Positions 7,969-16,177 of a DNA stretch of 64,000 bases are shown here, one piece after another. Every line of letters starts with the position of its first letter. Within the stretch, counting starts at the first letter, position 1. The stretch comes from Paracoccus limosus. GTDB lineage: Bacteria > Pseudomonadota > Alphaproteobacteria > Rhodobacterales > Rhodobacteraceae. The notes under the pieces are model-generated. The model made no database searches. It was given only the letters and a program-made list of their open reading frames with translations, and had not been told where the DNA came from. Made by a program: the position numbers and the translations under genes. The DNA lies in contig NZ_WMIF01000002.1 in assembly GCF_009711185.1 (NCBI RefSeq), forward strand, positions 124,001 through 188,000, written 5' to 3'.

Positions 7969-8553
7969 ATGACCGCACCGCTGCACCGCATCTTTGATCG
8001 CCCGCTGGACGCCGAGGTCCCCAAGGGGCTGGACCAGGCCATTTTCGGCATGGGCTGCTATTGGGGCGTCGAACGCCTGTTCTGGCAGCTGGACGGGGTC
8101 TGGCTGACCTCGGTCGGTTTTGCCGGCGGCAATGTTCCCGATCCCACTTACAAGCAGGTCTGCGAGGGCGGCACCGGCCATGCCGAAGTCGTGCGCATCA
8201 TCTATGACAGCTCGCGCATCAGCTATGAGCGGCTGCTGCAGGTGTTCTGGGAAAACCACAACCCGACGCAGGGCAACCGGCAGGGCAATGATGTCGGGTC
8301 GCAATACCGCTCGATGATCATGTATTTCACCGACAGCCAGCGCGCGGCGGCCGAGCTGAGCAAGGCCGATTATTCCAACCGGCTGGCGGTCGAGGGCTTT
8401 CCCGACATCACCACGCAGATCCTGCCCGCCGGCCCCTTCTATCCGGCGCAAGAGGATCACCAGCAATATCTGGACCGCTACCCGGACGGCTATTGCGGGC
8501 TGCGCGGCACCGGCGTACAGGCGCCTCTGACCGATGTTTCCGAGGAGCTCTGA
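7969..8553 (+). CDS. msrA: Peptide-methionine (S)-S-oxide reductase MsrA
   Basis: A 194-residue repair enzyme that reduces methionine-S-sulfoxide in proteins. The catalytic motif is MGCYWGVERLFW, with Tyr in place of the commoner Phe of GCFWG, and the family stretches VGFAGG, YKQVCEGGTGHAEVV and FWENHNPTQGNRQGNDVGSQYR follow. A C-terminal Cys (GYCGLRGTG) may be the resolving residue. The frame is open far upstream without any homology, so the family-consistent ATG at 7969 was used. Its stop TGA shares a base with the prmA ATG (TGATG), so the two are coupled. Confidence 0.96.
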   Translation: MTAPLHRIFDRPLDAEVPKGLDQAIFGMGCYWGVERLFWQLDGVWLTSVGFAGGNVPDPTYKQVCEGGTGHAEVVRIIYDSSRISYERLLQVFWENHNPTQGNRQGNDVGSQYRSMIMYFTDSQRAAAELSKADYSNRLAVEGFPDITTQILPAGPFYPAQEDHQQYLDRYPDGYCGLRGTGVQAPLTDVSEEL

Positions 8554-9422
8554 TGTCCACCTGGACCGCGCTGACCCAGACCAGCGGCCGCGATGCCGCC
8601 GAAGCCCTTGCCGAACTGGGCGAGGAGCTGACCCCCGAGCCGGTCGGCAGCGGCGTCTTTGAAATCGAGGACGGATCGAACCGCTGGGAGGTGGGTCTGT
8701 ATTTCACCGAGGCGCCCGACGAGGTCGCCTTGGCGCTGCTGGCCGCAGCCTGGGGGGCCGAGCCCTTCGTCGTGTCGGAACTGCCCGAGGTGGATTGGGT
8801 CGCGCATGTCAAACGCGAGCTGGCCCCGGTCGAGGCCGGGCGCTTTTTCGTCTATGGCAGCCATGATGCCGACAAGGTCCCCGAAGGCGCCGAGGCGCTG
8901 CTGATCGAGGCGGCGATGGCCTTTGGCACCGGGCATCACGCCACGACGCGCGGCTGTCTGCTGGCGCTGGACCGGCTGATCGGGCAGGGCGTCTCGCCCG
9001 CCCGCATTGTCGATGTGGGCTGTGGCACGGCGGTGCTGGCAATGGCGGCAGCGCGGGTATTCCCGGTCGTCGTGCTGGCCGGCGACATCGACCCGCAGGC
9101 GGTTGACGTGGCGCGGGCCAATGTCATCGCCAATGGGCTGGACGGCAAGGTCGAATGCGTCGAGGCCATGGGCTTTGACCATCCGCTGATCGAGGGTGCG
9201 GCGCCCTTTGACCTGATCTTTGCCAATATCCTGAAACAGCCGCTGATCGATCTGGTGCCGGATATGGCGCGCTATCTGGCGCCGGGCGGCCGGGCGATCT
9301 TGTCGGGCATCCTGACCACGCAGGCGGATGAAGTCGCCGCTGCCTATTCCGCAGGCGGTCTGACGCTGGAGCGGCGCGACGATTACGGCGACTGGTCGAC
9401 GCTGGTGGTCCGCAAGGGCTGA
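8553..9422 (+). CDS. prmA: Ribosomal protein L11 methyltransferase PrmA
   Basis: A 289-residue SAM-dependent enzyme that trimethylates L11. The N-terminal substrate-recognition domain (about 1-110) is followed by a class I methyltransferase domain with AFGTGHHATTRGCLLAL, the SAM-binding VDVGCGTAVLAMAAAR, and NANIL-type motif FANILKQPLIDL. Length is standard. It starts one base inside the msrA stop. A hairpin pair follows at 9425-9466. Confidence 0.96.
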   Translation: MSTWTALTQTSGRDAAEALAELGEELTPEPVGSGVFEIEDGSNRWEVGLYFTEAPDEVALALLAAAWGAEPFVVSELPEVDWVAHVKRELAPVEAGRFFVYGSHDADKVPEGAEALLIEAAMAFGTGHHATTRGCLLALDRLIGQGVSPARIVDVGCGTAVLAMAAARVFPVVVLAGDIDPQAVDVARANVIANGLDGKVECVEAMGFDHPLIEGAAPFDLIFANILKQPLIDLVPDMARYLAPGGRAILSGILTTQADEVAAAYSAGGLTLERRDDYGDWSTLVVRKG

Positions 9423-9424
9423 GC

Positions 9425-9466
9425 CCCTTGCCCGCACACTCGGGCAAGGGCGCCCCCGCGTGGGGG
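9425..9466 (+). terminator. Two stacked hairpins after prmA
   Basis: A perfect 10-bp stem CCCTTGCCCG / CGGGCAAGGG (9425-9434, 9441-9450) is followed by CCCCCGCGTGGGGG (9453-9466). There is no U-tract, so it may stabilise the 3' end or act as a weak terminator. Confidence 0.5.
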
Positions 9467-9478
9467 TAGACAGATCAT

Positions 9479-9513
9479 TCCTCGACAGGCCATGCTTCAT
9501 CGCCTGTCGAGGA
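9479..9513 (+). repeat. Perfect 12-bp inverted repeat just before the LysE-family gene
   Basis: TCCTCGACAGGC (9479-9490) and GCCTGTCGAGGA (9502-9513) have an 11-base spacer and end 8 bases before the ATG at 9521. This is either an operator or a 5'-UTR hairpin that masks the ribosome site. No U-tract follows. Confidence 0.8.
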
Positions 9514-9520
9514 TTGCACC

Positions 9521-10147
9521 ATGTCCCCTGAAACCCTGCTGCTGTTCGTTCCCGCCTGCTTTGCCCTGAATATGGCCTTTGGGCCGAACAACCTGCTGTC
9601 GGTGACGGTTGGCGCCCGGCTGGGCTTGCGCGCGGCCGTGATTGCCGGGACGGGGCGGCTGGCGGCCTTTGCCATGATGATTGCCGTCGCCGCGCTGGGC
9701 ATGGGCGCGCTGTTGATGGCCTCCGAGATGGTCTTTACCGCGGTCAAGATGCTGGGCGCGGCCTATCTGGTCTGGCTGGGCCTGCGCATCCTGCGCGCGG
9801 ACGCCGGGCTTGCGCTGCCGGGCGGGCAGGGCACCCCGGACGGGGTCCGGGCGCGGATCCGGCGCGAATTCATGATCGCGATCGGCAACCCCAAGGCGAT
9901 CCTGATCTTTACCGCCTTTTTCCCGCAATTCGTCGCGCCTGCGCATTATTGGAGCAGTTTCCTGATCCTTGGGGCGATCTTTCTGGCGCTCGAAACCGTG
10001 GCCATCGCGCTTTATGCCTATGCGGGAACCCGGCTGTCGGGGGTGATGGCCAAGGCGGGCGGGCTGCGCTGGATCAACCGCATCAGCGGTGCCGCCATGA
10101 TCGGCTTTGGCGCCCTGCTGGCGTTGGCGCGCCGTCCTGCCGGCTGA
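9521..10147 (+). CDS. LysE/RhtB family amino-acid exporter
   Basis: A 208-residue inner-membrane exporter with about six membrane helices. The N-terminal PACFALNMAFGPNNLLSVTV corresponds to the conserved GPxxxxV motif of the RhtB/LysE family, and IGNPKAILIFTAFFPQFV is the second family signature. Such proteins export amino acids or their lactones; the substrate cannot be told. The 12-bp inverted repeat directly ahead of the start suggests regulated translation or transcription. It probably forms its own unit. Confidence 0.9.
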   Translation: MSPETLLLFVPACFALNMAFGPNNLLSVTVGARLGLRAAVIAGTGRLAAFAMMIAVAALGMGALLMASEMVFTAVKMLGAAYLVWLGLRILRADAGLALPGGQGTPDGVRARIRREFMIAIGNPKAILIFTAFFPQFVAPAHYWSSFLILGAIFLALETVAIALYAYAGTRLSGVMAKAGGLRWINRISGAAMIGFGALLALARRPAG

Positions 10148-10192
10148 TTGCGGCCCCCGCCGACCGCCTGCTCTTGCGTCGGCCTTTCGGCA

Positions 10193-10233
10193 TGAAAAAG
10201 GCGCCTGCGGGACAACCCGCGGGGCCTGTTTGC
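10193..10233 (-). terminator. Terminator of the DUF1127 gene
   Basis: On the minus strand a GC-rich stem (about GCCCCGCGGG / CCCGCAGGC with one bulge) is followed by GCCTTTTTC, about 20 bases past the DUF1127 stop. Confidence 0.7.
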
Positions 10234-10253
10234 ATAGTCAGTCGCGCCTGAAA

Positions 10254-10448
10254 TCAGCGGGCGTGCGCGATACGCTCGATGTCGCCGCGGCACAGACCGA
10301 TATCGTCCAGTTCGCGATCCGACAGACGGTTCAGCGCGTTCTTGGTCACGCGCGCATCGTTCCACGCGGCCAGAGCGGCAAAGAATTTCGAGCCGAAGCC
10401 CAGCGAGGCCACGCCACCATGGACGCGGTTGGTGTCGATTGCCGACAT
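10254..10448 (-). CDS. DUF1127 domain mini-protein
   Basis: A 64-residue basic protein. The C-terminal half, ALNRLSDRELDDIGLCRGDI, is the DUF1127/YjiS motif. Small DUF1127 proteins of Rhodobacter (CcaF1) bind RNA and affect small-RNA and mRNA turnover; a similar role here is inference. It is monocistronic, with its own terminator and a 240-base upstream region that carries no other gene. Confidence 0.9.
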   Translation of the reverse strand: MSAIDTNRVHGGVASLGFGSKFFAALAAWNDARVTKNALNRLSDRELDDIGLCRGDIERIAHAR

Positions 10449-10649
10449 GATGTCACCTGTGAATTGGGTTTGCCCGCAACGGGGCGTTTACTTGATGACC
10501 AAGCATATAGTTCGGGCAGTTTGAAAACTCTACGTGCGTGGCGGCAATCCCGCTATGCAGTGCGCGCATAAGCCGCCGTTTTCATTAACTTTTTGTAACG
10601 CAAGCCGATTCCGGGGGCAAGTTTGCAAGAAAGCGCCGCTTCTTGCTTC

Positions 10650-10687
10650 AAAACCGGCATCCGATTGCGACAAAAACGCTCGGATGC
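10650..10687 (-). terminator. Terminator of rsmE
   Basis: Minus strand GCATCCGA (10687-10680) pairs with TCGGATGC (10664-10657) and CGGTTTTG follows, 2 bases past the rsmE stop. Confidence 0.6.
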
Positions 10688-10688
10688 G

Positions 10689-11408
10689 TCAGCCCCAATC
10701 TCCCAGCGCTGCCTGCCACAGGGCAAGTGACGCCACGGCAGCTGTGTCGGCGCGCAGGATCCGCGGGCCCAAAGAGACCGGAGTGACATGCGCCAGCCGG
10801 GTCAGGCGGGCCCGCTCTGATTCGGAAAACCCGCCTTCGGGGCCGATCAGGATCGCCCATGGCCCGCGCGGCAGCCCGGCCAGCACCTGTGCCGGGCCGG
10901 CAAGTGCCTCGTCTGCCCACAGAATACGCCTTTGGCTGTCCCAGCCGTCCAGCAGCCGCGACAGCGGCGCCAGGTCGGCGACCTCGGGCACATAGGTGCC
11001 GCCGCATTGCTCGGCAGCCTCTACGGCATGGGCCTGCAAGCGGTCCTGCCGGATGCGTTCGGAATTGGTGTGCTCGGTCTGCACTGGCATGATGCGGGCC
11101 GCGCCCATTTCCGCCGCCTTTTCCACGATGAAATCGGTGCGGGCCTTCTTGATCGGGGCAAACATCAGCCACAGGTCCGGCGGATCGCGTTGCGGCGCGG
11201 TCTGCGCCTCGGCCACCGCCGTGCCGCCACGCCGGCTGAGCCCGTCGATGCGTGCCAGCCATTCGCCGTCGCGGCCGTTGAAGGCCAGAAACGCGTCGCC
11301 CGCGCCCTGTCGCATCACCGTGCCCAGGTAATGCGCCTGATCGGCATTCAGCGGGATGCCTTGTCCCTCGGCCAGCGGGTGCTCTATGAACAATCTGATT
11401 TTCGCCAT
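10689..11408 (-). CDS. rsmE: 16S rRNA (uracil-1498-N3)-methyltransferase RsmE
   Basis: A 239-residue SPOUT-class enzyme that makes m3U1498 in 16S rRNA. The N-terminal PUA-like domain spans about residues 1-70, and the knotted SAM-binding domain carries IGPEGGFSESE and LGPRILRADTAAVASLALW, both family hallmarks, as well as the conserved EKAAEMG and RIMPVQTEHTN segments. Normal length. It is divergent from ubiA with only 16 bases between the chosen starts, so the two promoters must lie within the opposing genes. Confidence 0.96.
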   Translation of the reverse strand: MAKIRLFIEHPLAEGQGIPLNADQAHYLGTVMRQGAGDAFLAFNGRDGEWLARIDGLSRRGGTAVAEAQTAPQRDPPDLWLMFAPIKKARTDFIVEKAAEMGAARIMPVQTEHTNSERIRQDRLQAHAVEAAEQCGGTYVPEVADLAPLSRLLDGWDSQRRILWADEALAGPAQVLAGLPRGPWAILIGPEGGFSESERARLTRLAHVTPVSLGPRILRADTAAVASLALWQAALGDWG

Positions 11409-11424
11409 GATGGGGCGCAGCCTA

Positions 11425-12381
11425 ATGCAGACCGACCAGCCTATGCCAGAGGCTCACCGCAGTGTTTCGGACGCCCCGCCCGACAATTGGGTGGACCGTT
11501 ACGCGCCGTCCGGCTGGCGGCCATGGCTGCGGCTGTCGCGCGCCGACCGGCCGATCGGGACATGGCTGCTGCTTTTGCCCTGCTGGTGGGGGATCGGGCT
11601 GGCAATGATCGCCGGCGTGCCACAGTGGCGCGACCTGTGGATCGCCGTGGCATGTGCGCTGGGGGCGGTGCTGATGCGCGGCGCCGGCTGCACATGGAAC
11701 GACATCACCGACCGCGACATCGACGACAAGGTGGCGCGCACGCGGTCGCGGCCTATCCCGTCGGGGCAGGTCACGGTCCGGGGCGCGGTGCTGTGGATGG
11801 CCGCGCAGTCGTTGGCCGGGCTGGTGATCCTGCTGACGCTGGGGCCGGCTGCGGTGATTCTGGGCGTGGCCTCGCTGGCGCTGGTGGCAATCTATCCCTT
11901 TGCCAAGCGCTTCACATGGTGGCCGCAGGTGTTTCTGGGGCTGGCCTTTAACTGGGGCGCGCTGCTGGCATGGGCCGCGCATATGGGCAATCTGGCGCCG
12001 GCGCCGCTGCTGGCCTATGCCGCCGGCATCTGCTGGACGGTCTTTTACGACACGATCTATGCCCATCAGGATACCGAGGACGACGCGCTGATCGGCGTCA
12101 AATCCACGGCGCGGCTGTTTGGCCGCGACACTGCGCGCTGGCTGGTCGTCTTTGGCAGCGCGGCGGTGGGGCTTCTGGTGCTGGCGGTGCTGGCAGCGGG
12201 GCCGCATGGGCTGGCGCTGCTGCTGGCGCTGGTGGGCATCGCCGCCTTTGCCGGGCATCTCTTGTGGCAGCTGAAGCATTTCGACATGTCGAGCCCGGCG
12301 GTCTGCCTGCGGCTGTTCCGCTCGAACCGCGATGCCGGACTGTTGATCGCGGGGTTTCTTGCCTTGGCCGGGCTGGTCTGA
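11425..12381 (+). CDS. ubiA: 4-hydroxybenzoate polyprenyltransferase UbiA
   Basis: A 318-residue membrane prenyltransferase that joins the polyprenyl chain to 4-hydroxybenzoate in ubiquinone synthesis. The two Asp-rich motifs are NDITDRDIDDKVARTRSRP and YAHQDTEDDALIGVKSTARL, which bind Mg-diphosphate. About nine membrane helices are visible. The start is uncertain: ATG 11425 (weak GGGGCG site) or ATG 11443. It matches the quinone theme of the COQ9 gene 9 kb upstream but is not in an operon with it. Confidence 0.95.
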   Translation: MQTDQPMPEAHRSVSDAPPDNWVDRYAPSGWRPWLRLSRADRPIGTWLLLLPCWWGIGLAMIAGVPQWRDLWIAVACALGAVLMRGAGCTWNDITDRDIDDKVARTRSRPIPSGQVTVRGAVLWMAAQSLAGLVILLTLGPAAVILGVASLALVAIYPFAKRFTWWPQVFLGLAFNWGALLAWAAHMGNLAPAPLLAYAAGICWTVFYDTIYAHQDTEDDALIGVKSTARLFGRDTARWLVVFGSAAVGLLVLAVLAAGPHGLALLLALVGIAAFAGHLLWQLKHFDMSSPAVCLRLFRSNRDAGLLIAGFLALAGLV

Positions 12382-12443
12382 TTGTGAATCTGGCCGGGCC
12401 GCGCTACATGCGGTAAACCGGAAACAGCCCGAAGGTCCCCCGG

Positions 12444-14627
12444 ATGGCCAATCCCAAACGGCACCGCGCGCCGATCCTGAGCAGCCTGATCGCGCTGATC
12501 GCCGCCGGCGGTCTGGCTTGGCTGGGAGCCAGCAAGGCGGCCGAATTCATCGAGCATCGCAATCAGGCCGAGGTGACGCGCGCCCTGCAGCAGGGCGGCT
12601 TTGGCTGGGCCGGTGCCGCGACCGACGGGCTGTTGGTGCGGTTGACCGGCACCGCTCCCGACGAGATCCAGCGTTTTCGCGCCAAATCCGCCGTCGATGC
12701 CGTGGTCGAGCCGGGCCGGGTCATTGATGACATGCAGGTGGCCGCCAGCCGGGCGCTGGCGCAGCCGCAATTCGCCATCCAGCTTTTGCGCAATGATGAC
12801 GGTATTTCGATCGTCGGGCTGGTCCCGGCCTCGCTGGACCGGGCGGCCATGGTGGCGGCGCTGCGTCGGCAGGCCGGCACCGCCACGGTCACCGATCTGG
12901 TCGAGGCCGCCGATTACCCGGTGCCGCCGGGTTGGGACGCGGCCTTCGTCTATGGCATGAAGGCGGCCGAGATGGCCCGGCGCGGCAAGGTCTCGGTCAC
13001 GCCGGGCAAGGTCGCGGTGCGCGCCATCACCGACAATGCCAATGAACGCCACGATCTGGAGCAGATGCTGCGCCGCGCCAAGCCGGCCGATGTCGCGCTG
13101 GAGCTGGACGTGACCGCGCCGCGCCCGGTGGTGACGCCCTTTACCCTGCGCTTCGTCAAGGACATGGCCGGGGCGCGTTTCGACGCCTGCGCCGCCGACA
13201 ATGCGGCTGACCGCGACCGCATCCTGCAGGCCGGGATTCAGGCCGGCATCCCCGGCGAGCCGCAATGCCTGCTGGCCCTGGGTGTGCCCAGCCCGGTCTG
13301 GGCCGATGCCGCCGTGGCCGGGGTGCGCGCCGTCGCCACGCTGGGCGCGGGTGCGGTCACCCTGTCGGATACCGAGATGGCGCTGTTCGCGCCGGCCTCG
13401 GTCGATGATGCCGCCTTTGACGAGGCCGTGGGTCGGCTTGAGGCAGGGCTGCCGCCGGGATTCACCCTGAGCTCGGATCACGAGGTCAAGGTGGTGGCGC
13501 CGCAGGGTCCGGCGGAATTCAGCGCCAGTCTGAATGGTGGCGGCGTCATGCTGCGTGGGCGTATCGGCGACGACCGCATGCGGCAGACGGTGGAAAGTCT
13601 GGCGCGGGCGCATTTCGGCGCCGTGGACAGCGCCTTGCGCGCCGATGCCTCGGTGCCCGAGGGCTGGACCCTGCGCGCCATCGCCGCGCTTGAAGTGCTC
13701 GAAGGGCTGGATCACGGCGCGGTCACGGTGACGCCGGGGCTGATCAAGGTCAGCGGCGTGTCGGGCAGCAAGACCGCGACCGACCTTGCCGCCGCGCGGC
13801 TGGCGCAGCGGCTGGGCGCGGGCGCGCGCTATGAGCTGGCGATCCGCTATGACCGGCGGCTGGACCCGATTCTGGGCCTGCCCTCGGGGATGGAATGCGT
13901 CGATGCGCTGAACGCCACCATGCGCGAATCCGAGATCGGCTTCGAGCCGAGCAAGGCGCTGATCGCGGGCGACCCCAAGCCGGTGCTGGAGCGGCTGGCC
14001 GAGACCATGCAGGACTGCGGCGACTATCGCATCGAGGTCGGCGGTCATACCGATTCGCAGGGCTCCGAGGCCGTGAATGCCGAGCTGTCGCGCGGCCGCG
14101 CGCAGGCGGTGCTGGAGGCGATGACCAAGGCCGGCATCGACACCTCGAACATGACCGTCAAGGGCTATGGCGCCGCCGTGCCGGTGGCCGACAATGACAC
14201 CGACGCCGGCCGCGAGGCGAACCGGCGCATCGAATTCACCCTGCTGTCGGAAATCCCGGTGCTGGCCGAGGCGCCCAAGCCTGCGGTCAAGGTGACCGGC
14301 GTCACCGACAGCGCCGAGGTGGCGACGCAGCGCGTGGAACAGGCGGCGGTGGCCGCTGCGACCGGCGCGATCCGCCCGGTGCTGGCGCCGGTCGCCGTGA
14401 GCCCCGGGCTGGCCCCGGCCCATGCCGGCGCTATCGCCAGCGCGCCGGCGGCCATCGTGGTCCATCCCGCCGTGGCGACGGCGATCATCGACGCGCTGAC
14501 CGTGCCAGCGGTCGAGGCCGCCTTCCCCGATCCGGAGGCCGGCACCGATGCGGGCATCCCGCTGGAGGCCCTGCCGCCGCTGAACCCGCTGGCCCCGCCC
14601 GAATTTCCGCAGGCGGCCAAGCCGTGA
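12444..14627 (+). CDS. OmpA-family envelope protein with BON-like region
   Basis: A 727-residue envelope protein. It has an N-terminal membrane anchor or uncleaved signal (ILSSLIALIAAGGLAWLGAS), then a long region with BON-like repeats (about 40-470, recurring alpha-beta units such as LLVRLTGTAPDEIQRFRAKS), then a C-terminal OmpA domain (about 490-610) with the peptidoglycan-binding pattern GGHTDSQGSEAVNAELSRGR and the Arg of NRRIEF. An Ala/Pro-rich tail of about 110 residues follows. It would tether the envelope to peptidoglycan. It is followed 28 bases later by a small coiled-coil membrane protein, probably co-transcribed. Confidence 0.85.
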   Translation: MANPKRHRAPILSSLIALIAAGGLAWLGASKAAEFIEHRNQAEVTRALQQGGFGWAGAATDGLLVRLTGTAPDEIQRFRAKSAVDAVVEPGRVIDDMQVAASRALAQPQFAIQLLRNDDGISIVGLVPASLDRAAMVAALRRQAGTATVTDLVEAADYPVPPGWDAAFVYGMKAAEMARRGKVSVTPGKVAVRAITDNANERHDLEQMLRRAKPADVALELDVTAPRPVVTPFTLRFVKDMAGARFDACAADNAADRDRILQAGIQAGIPGEPQCLLALGVPSPVWADAAVAGVRAVATLGAGAVTLSDTEMALFAPASVDDAAFDEAVGRLEAGLPPGFTLSSDHEVKVVAPQGPAEFSASLNGGGVMLRGRIGDDRMRQTVESLARAHFGAVDSALRADASVPEGWTLRAIAALEVLEGLDHGAVTVTPGLIKVSGVSGSKTATDLAAARLAQRLGAGARYELAIRYDRRLDPILGLPSGMECVDALNATMRESEIGFEPSKALIAGDPKPVLERLAETMQDCGDYRIEVGGHTDSQGSEAVNAELSRGRAQAVLEAMTKAGIDTSNMTVKGYGAAVPVADNDTDAGREANRRIEFTLLSEIPVLAEAPKPAVKVTGVTDSAEVATQRVEQAAVAAATGAIRPVLAPVAVSPGLAPAHAGAIASAPAAIVVHPAVATAIIDALTVPAVEAAFPDPEAGTDAGIPLEALPPLNPLAPPEFPQAAKP

Positions 14628-14655
14628 GTGCAAATCTTTCCCACGGGAGCCGCCC

Positions 14656-14982
14656 ATGAACCGTCAGGAATTCATCATCGCCACCGCGATCATCCTGTTC
14701 GCCGCCTTTGTCCTGGGCTGGTTCGCAAGCTGGCTGATCCACCGCCTGTCGCGCGTCACCCGCGCCGAGATCGGCGCACTGGAGAGCATGGCGCAAGAGC
14801 TGCACGAGGCCGAGGAAGCGCGCGACAGCGCCGTGGCGCAGCTGGAAGAGCGCGAGGCCGATCTGGTGGCGCGGCTGGGCACGGCGGAATCGGCGCAGAA
14901 GGCCGCCGAGGACGAGTTGGCCGAGGCCCGGGCCGAGATCGAGGAACTGCGCGCCTATATCGACCGCAAGCTGGGCCGCTGA
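14656..14982 (+). CDS. Small membrane protein with coiled coil
   Basis: A 108-residue protein with one N-terminal membrane helix (IIATAIILFAAFVLGWFASW) and a long Glu/Ala-rich coiled coil to the end (about residues 40-105, EARAEIEELRAYIDRKLG). I recognise no named family. The layout resembles bitopic envelope or division accessory proteins. It follows the OmpA/BON gene in the same direction, with GGGAGCC before its ATG, so an envelope role in the same operon is likely. Confidence 0.75.
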   Translation: MNRQEFIIATAIILFAAFVLGWFASWLIHRLSRVTRAEIGALESMAQELHEAEEARDSAVAQLEEREADLVARLGTAESAQKAAEDELAEARAEIEELRAYIDRKLGR

Positions 14983-15000
14983 CGGCACGGCCTTTCGAAG

Positions 15001-16119
15001 TCAGACGTCGTTGCTTTCTTGTTGTAGCCGGGCCAGCGCGGCCGTCATCCGCTGGTCGGCCTCGGTGCCAAGCCGGGCATGACCGGGGGTGCGGGCGCAG
15101 ATCCTCCACCAGTGTCGCAGATAGGGCAGGTGCGCGGCACGCAGGGGCAGGCTATTGTTTAGCCGCAGCACCGCGCTGCCGCTGCGGCGCAGGTGCTTTA
15201 GTACCTGCTGTTCCTGATCCTCACTCAACCGCCAGTAGGCCGGCTTCAGCACCGGACCGGCGAAATGCAGCACGGCAGGGTCGGACATGATCCGCTTGGG
15301 CGATTCTGCCCAAAAGCGGTGATTGTAACGGTCACGCAACCGCGTGTAATGGCTGCCGTGGCTGAGTGAAAACAGGCCTTGGTCGCCGAAACGCAGCCCC
15401 AGCCGCTCGTGTGCCCATTCGGCGGTGTCGAGATAGGTTGCGATCCCAATCCCGTCGCGGCGGAACCGGCTCAGGTTTAATACGATGGCACCGCTGTTGA
15501 TCAGCCCGCGCGATACTCTGCGAATCACCGCCGCCGGCACACCGCAGTGATGTGCCCGGCGCGCGTTCCCGATCAGCAGCGGTGGCAAGTCAATGAACTC
15601 GCGACAGGCCACCAGATATTTGCCTAGGAAGGGGTGGTTCAACAGTGGCACCAGATCGCCGGTGACGATGATGTCGCTGGCATCCAGATAGATTATTCGG
15701 TCCAAGTCATCGGGCAGCTGCTGATGCGCCACAAACCACAGGAAACGCGCACTGTCTGGCTTGCCGCCAAGTTCTTGCAGCCGGGCAAAGCTGGCAGCAT
15801 CGGGGACTCGCACCGGGCGCAGCTCAATATTACCGAGGGTGGCGCAGAATTCCGCCAGTGCCCGGATCTCGAGCATCGGAATATCCTGCTCGAAAAGCCA
15901 TAGCCGGATATGATCCAGTGGGTGTGCCTCGGCCAGGGACAGTATCATCACCTGCACGATGTCGAGATGCCGGCCGGCGAATGAGGTCATCACGTCTAGC
16001 CGGGTCGGTTTGCGGTCGCGATATCGTCGCCGCAGATGTCGGTCTATTCCCGGCGCCCAGATCCCCGGCAGTTGCGCGAACAACTGCCGGGCAATCGGAA
16101 TGGCTCTTACGGGCCGCAT
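15001..16119 (-). CDS. Glycosyltransferase family 8 protein
   Basis: A 372-residue retaining GT8 enzyme (LgtC/GatA/glycogenin-like) that transfers a sugar from a nucleotide sugar. Motifs are RIIYLDASDIIVTGDL (the metal-binding D-x-D region, here DASD), GLINSGAIVLNLSRF, FGDQGLF, and the C-terminal HFAGPVLKPAYW, which matches the HxxGxxKPW box. It likely decorates LPS or a capsule. Base use differs from its neighbours: GC is visibly lower (about 57 percent in sampled lines against 65-70) with A/T-ending codons, a sign of acquisition. TTG at 16122 is an alternative start. Confidence 0.85.
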   Translation of the reverse strand: MRPVRAIPIARQLFAQLPGIWAPGIDRHLRRRYRDRKPTRLDVMTSFAGRHLDIVQVMILSLAEAHPLDHIRLWLFEQDIPMLEIRALAEFCATLGNIELRPVRVPDAASFARLQELGGKPDSARFLWFVAHQQLPDDLDRIIYLDASDIIVTGDLVPLLNHPFLGKYLVACREFIDLPPLLIGNARRAHHCGVPAAVIRRVSRGLINSGAIVLNLSRFRRDGIGIATYLDTAEWAHERLGLRFGDQGLFSLSHGSHYTRLRDRYNHRFWAESPKRIMSDPAVLHFAGPVLKPAYWRLSEDQEQQVLKHLRRSGSAVLRLNNSLPLRAAHLPYLRHWWRICARTPGHARLGTEADQRMTAALARLQQESNDV

Positions 16120-16177
16120 CAAGCGCTTGAATGAGCGACATGGGCCAGCGGCGTCGGATCGCTCAGGCGCATCTAGA

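Noticed and set aside
12066..14657. An 863-codon open frame on the minus strand
   Set aside because: It is antisense to the OmpA/BON gene, with only His/Gly/Arg-rich low-complexity sequence.
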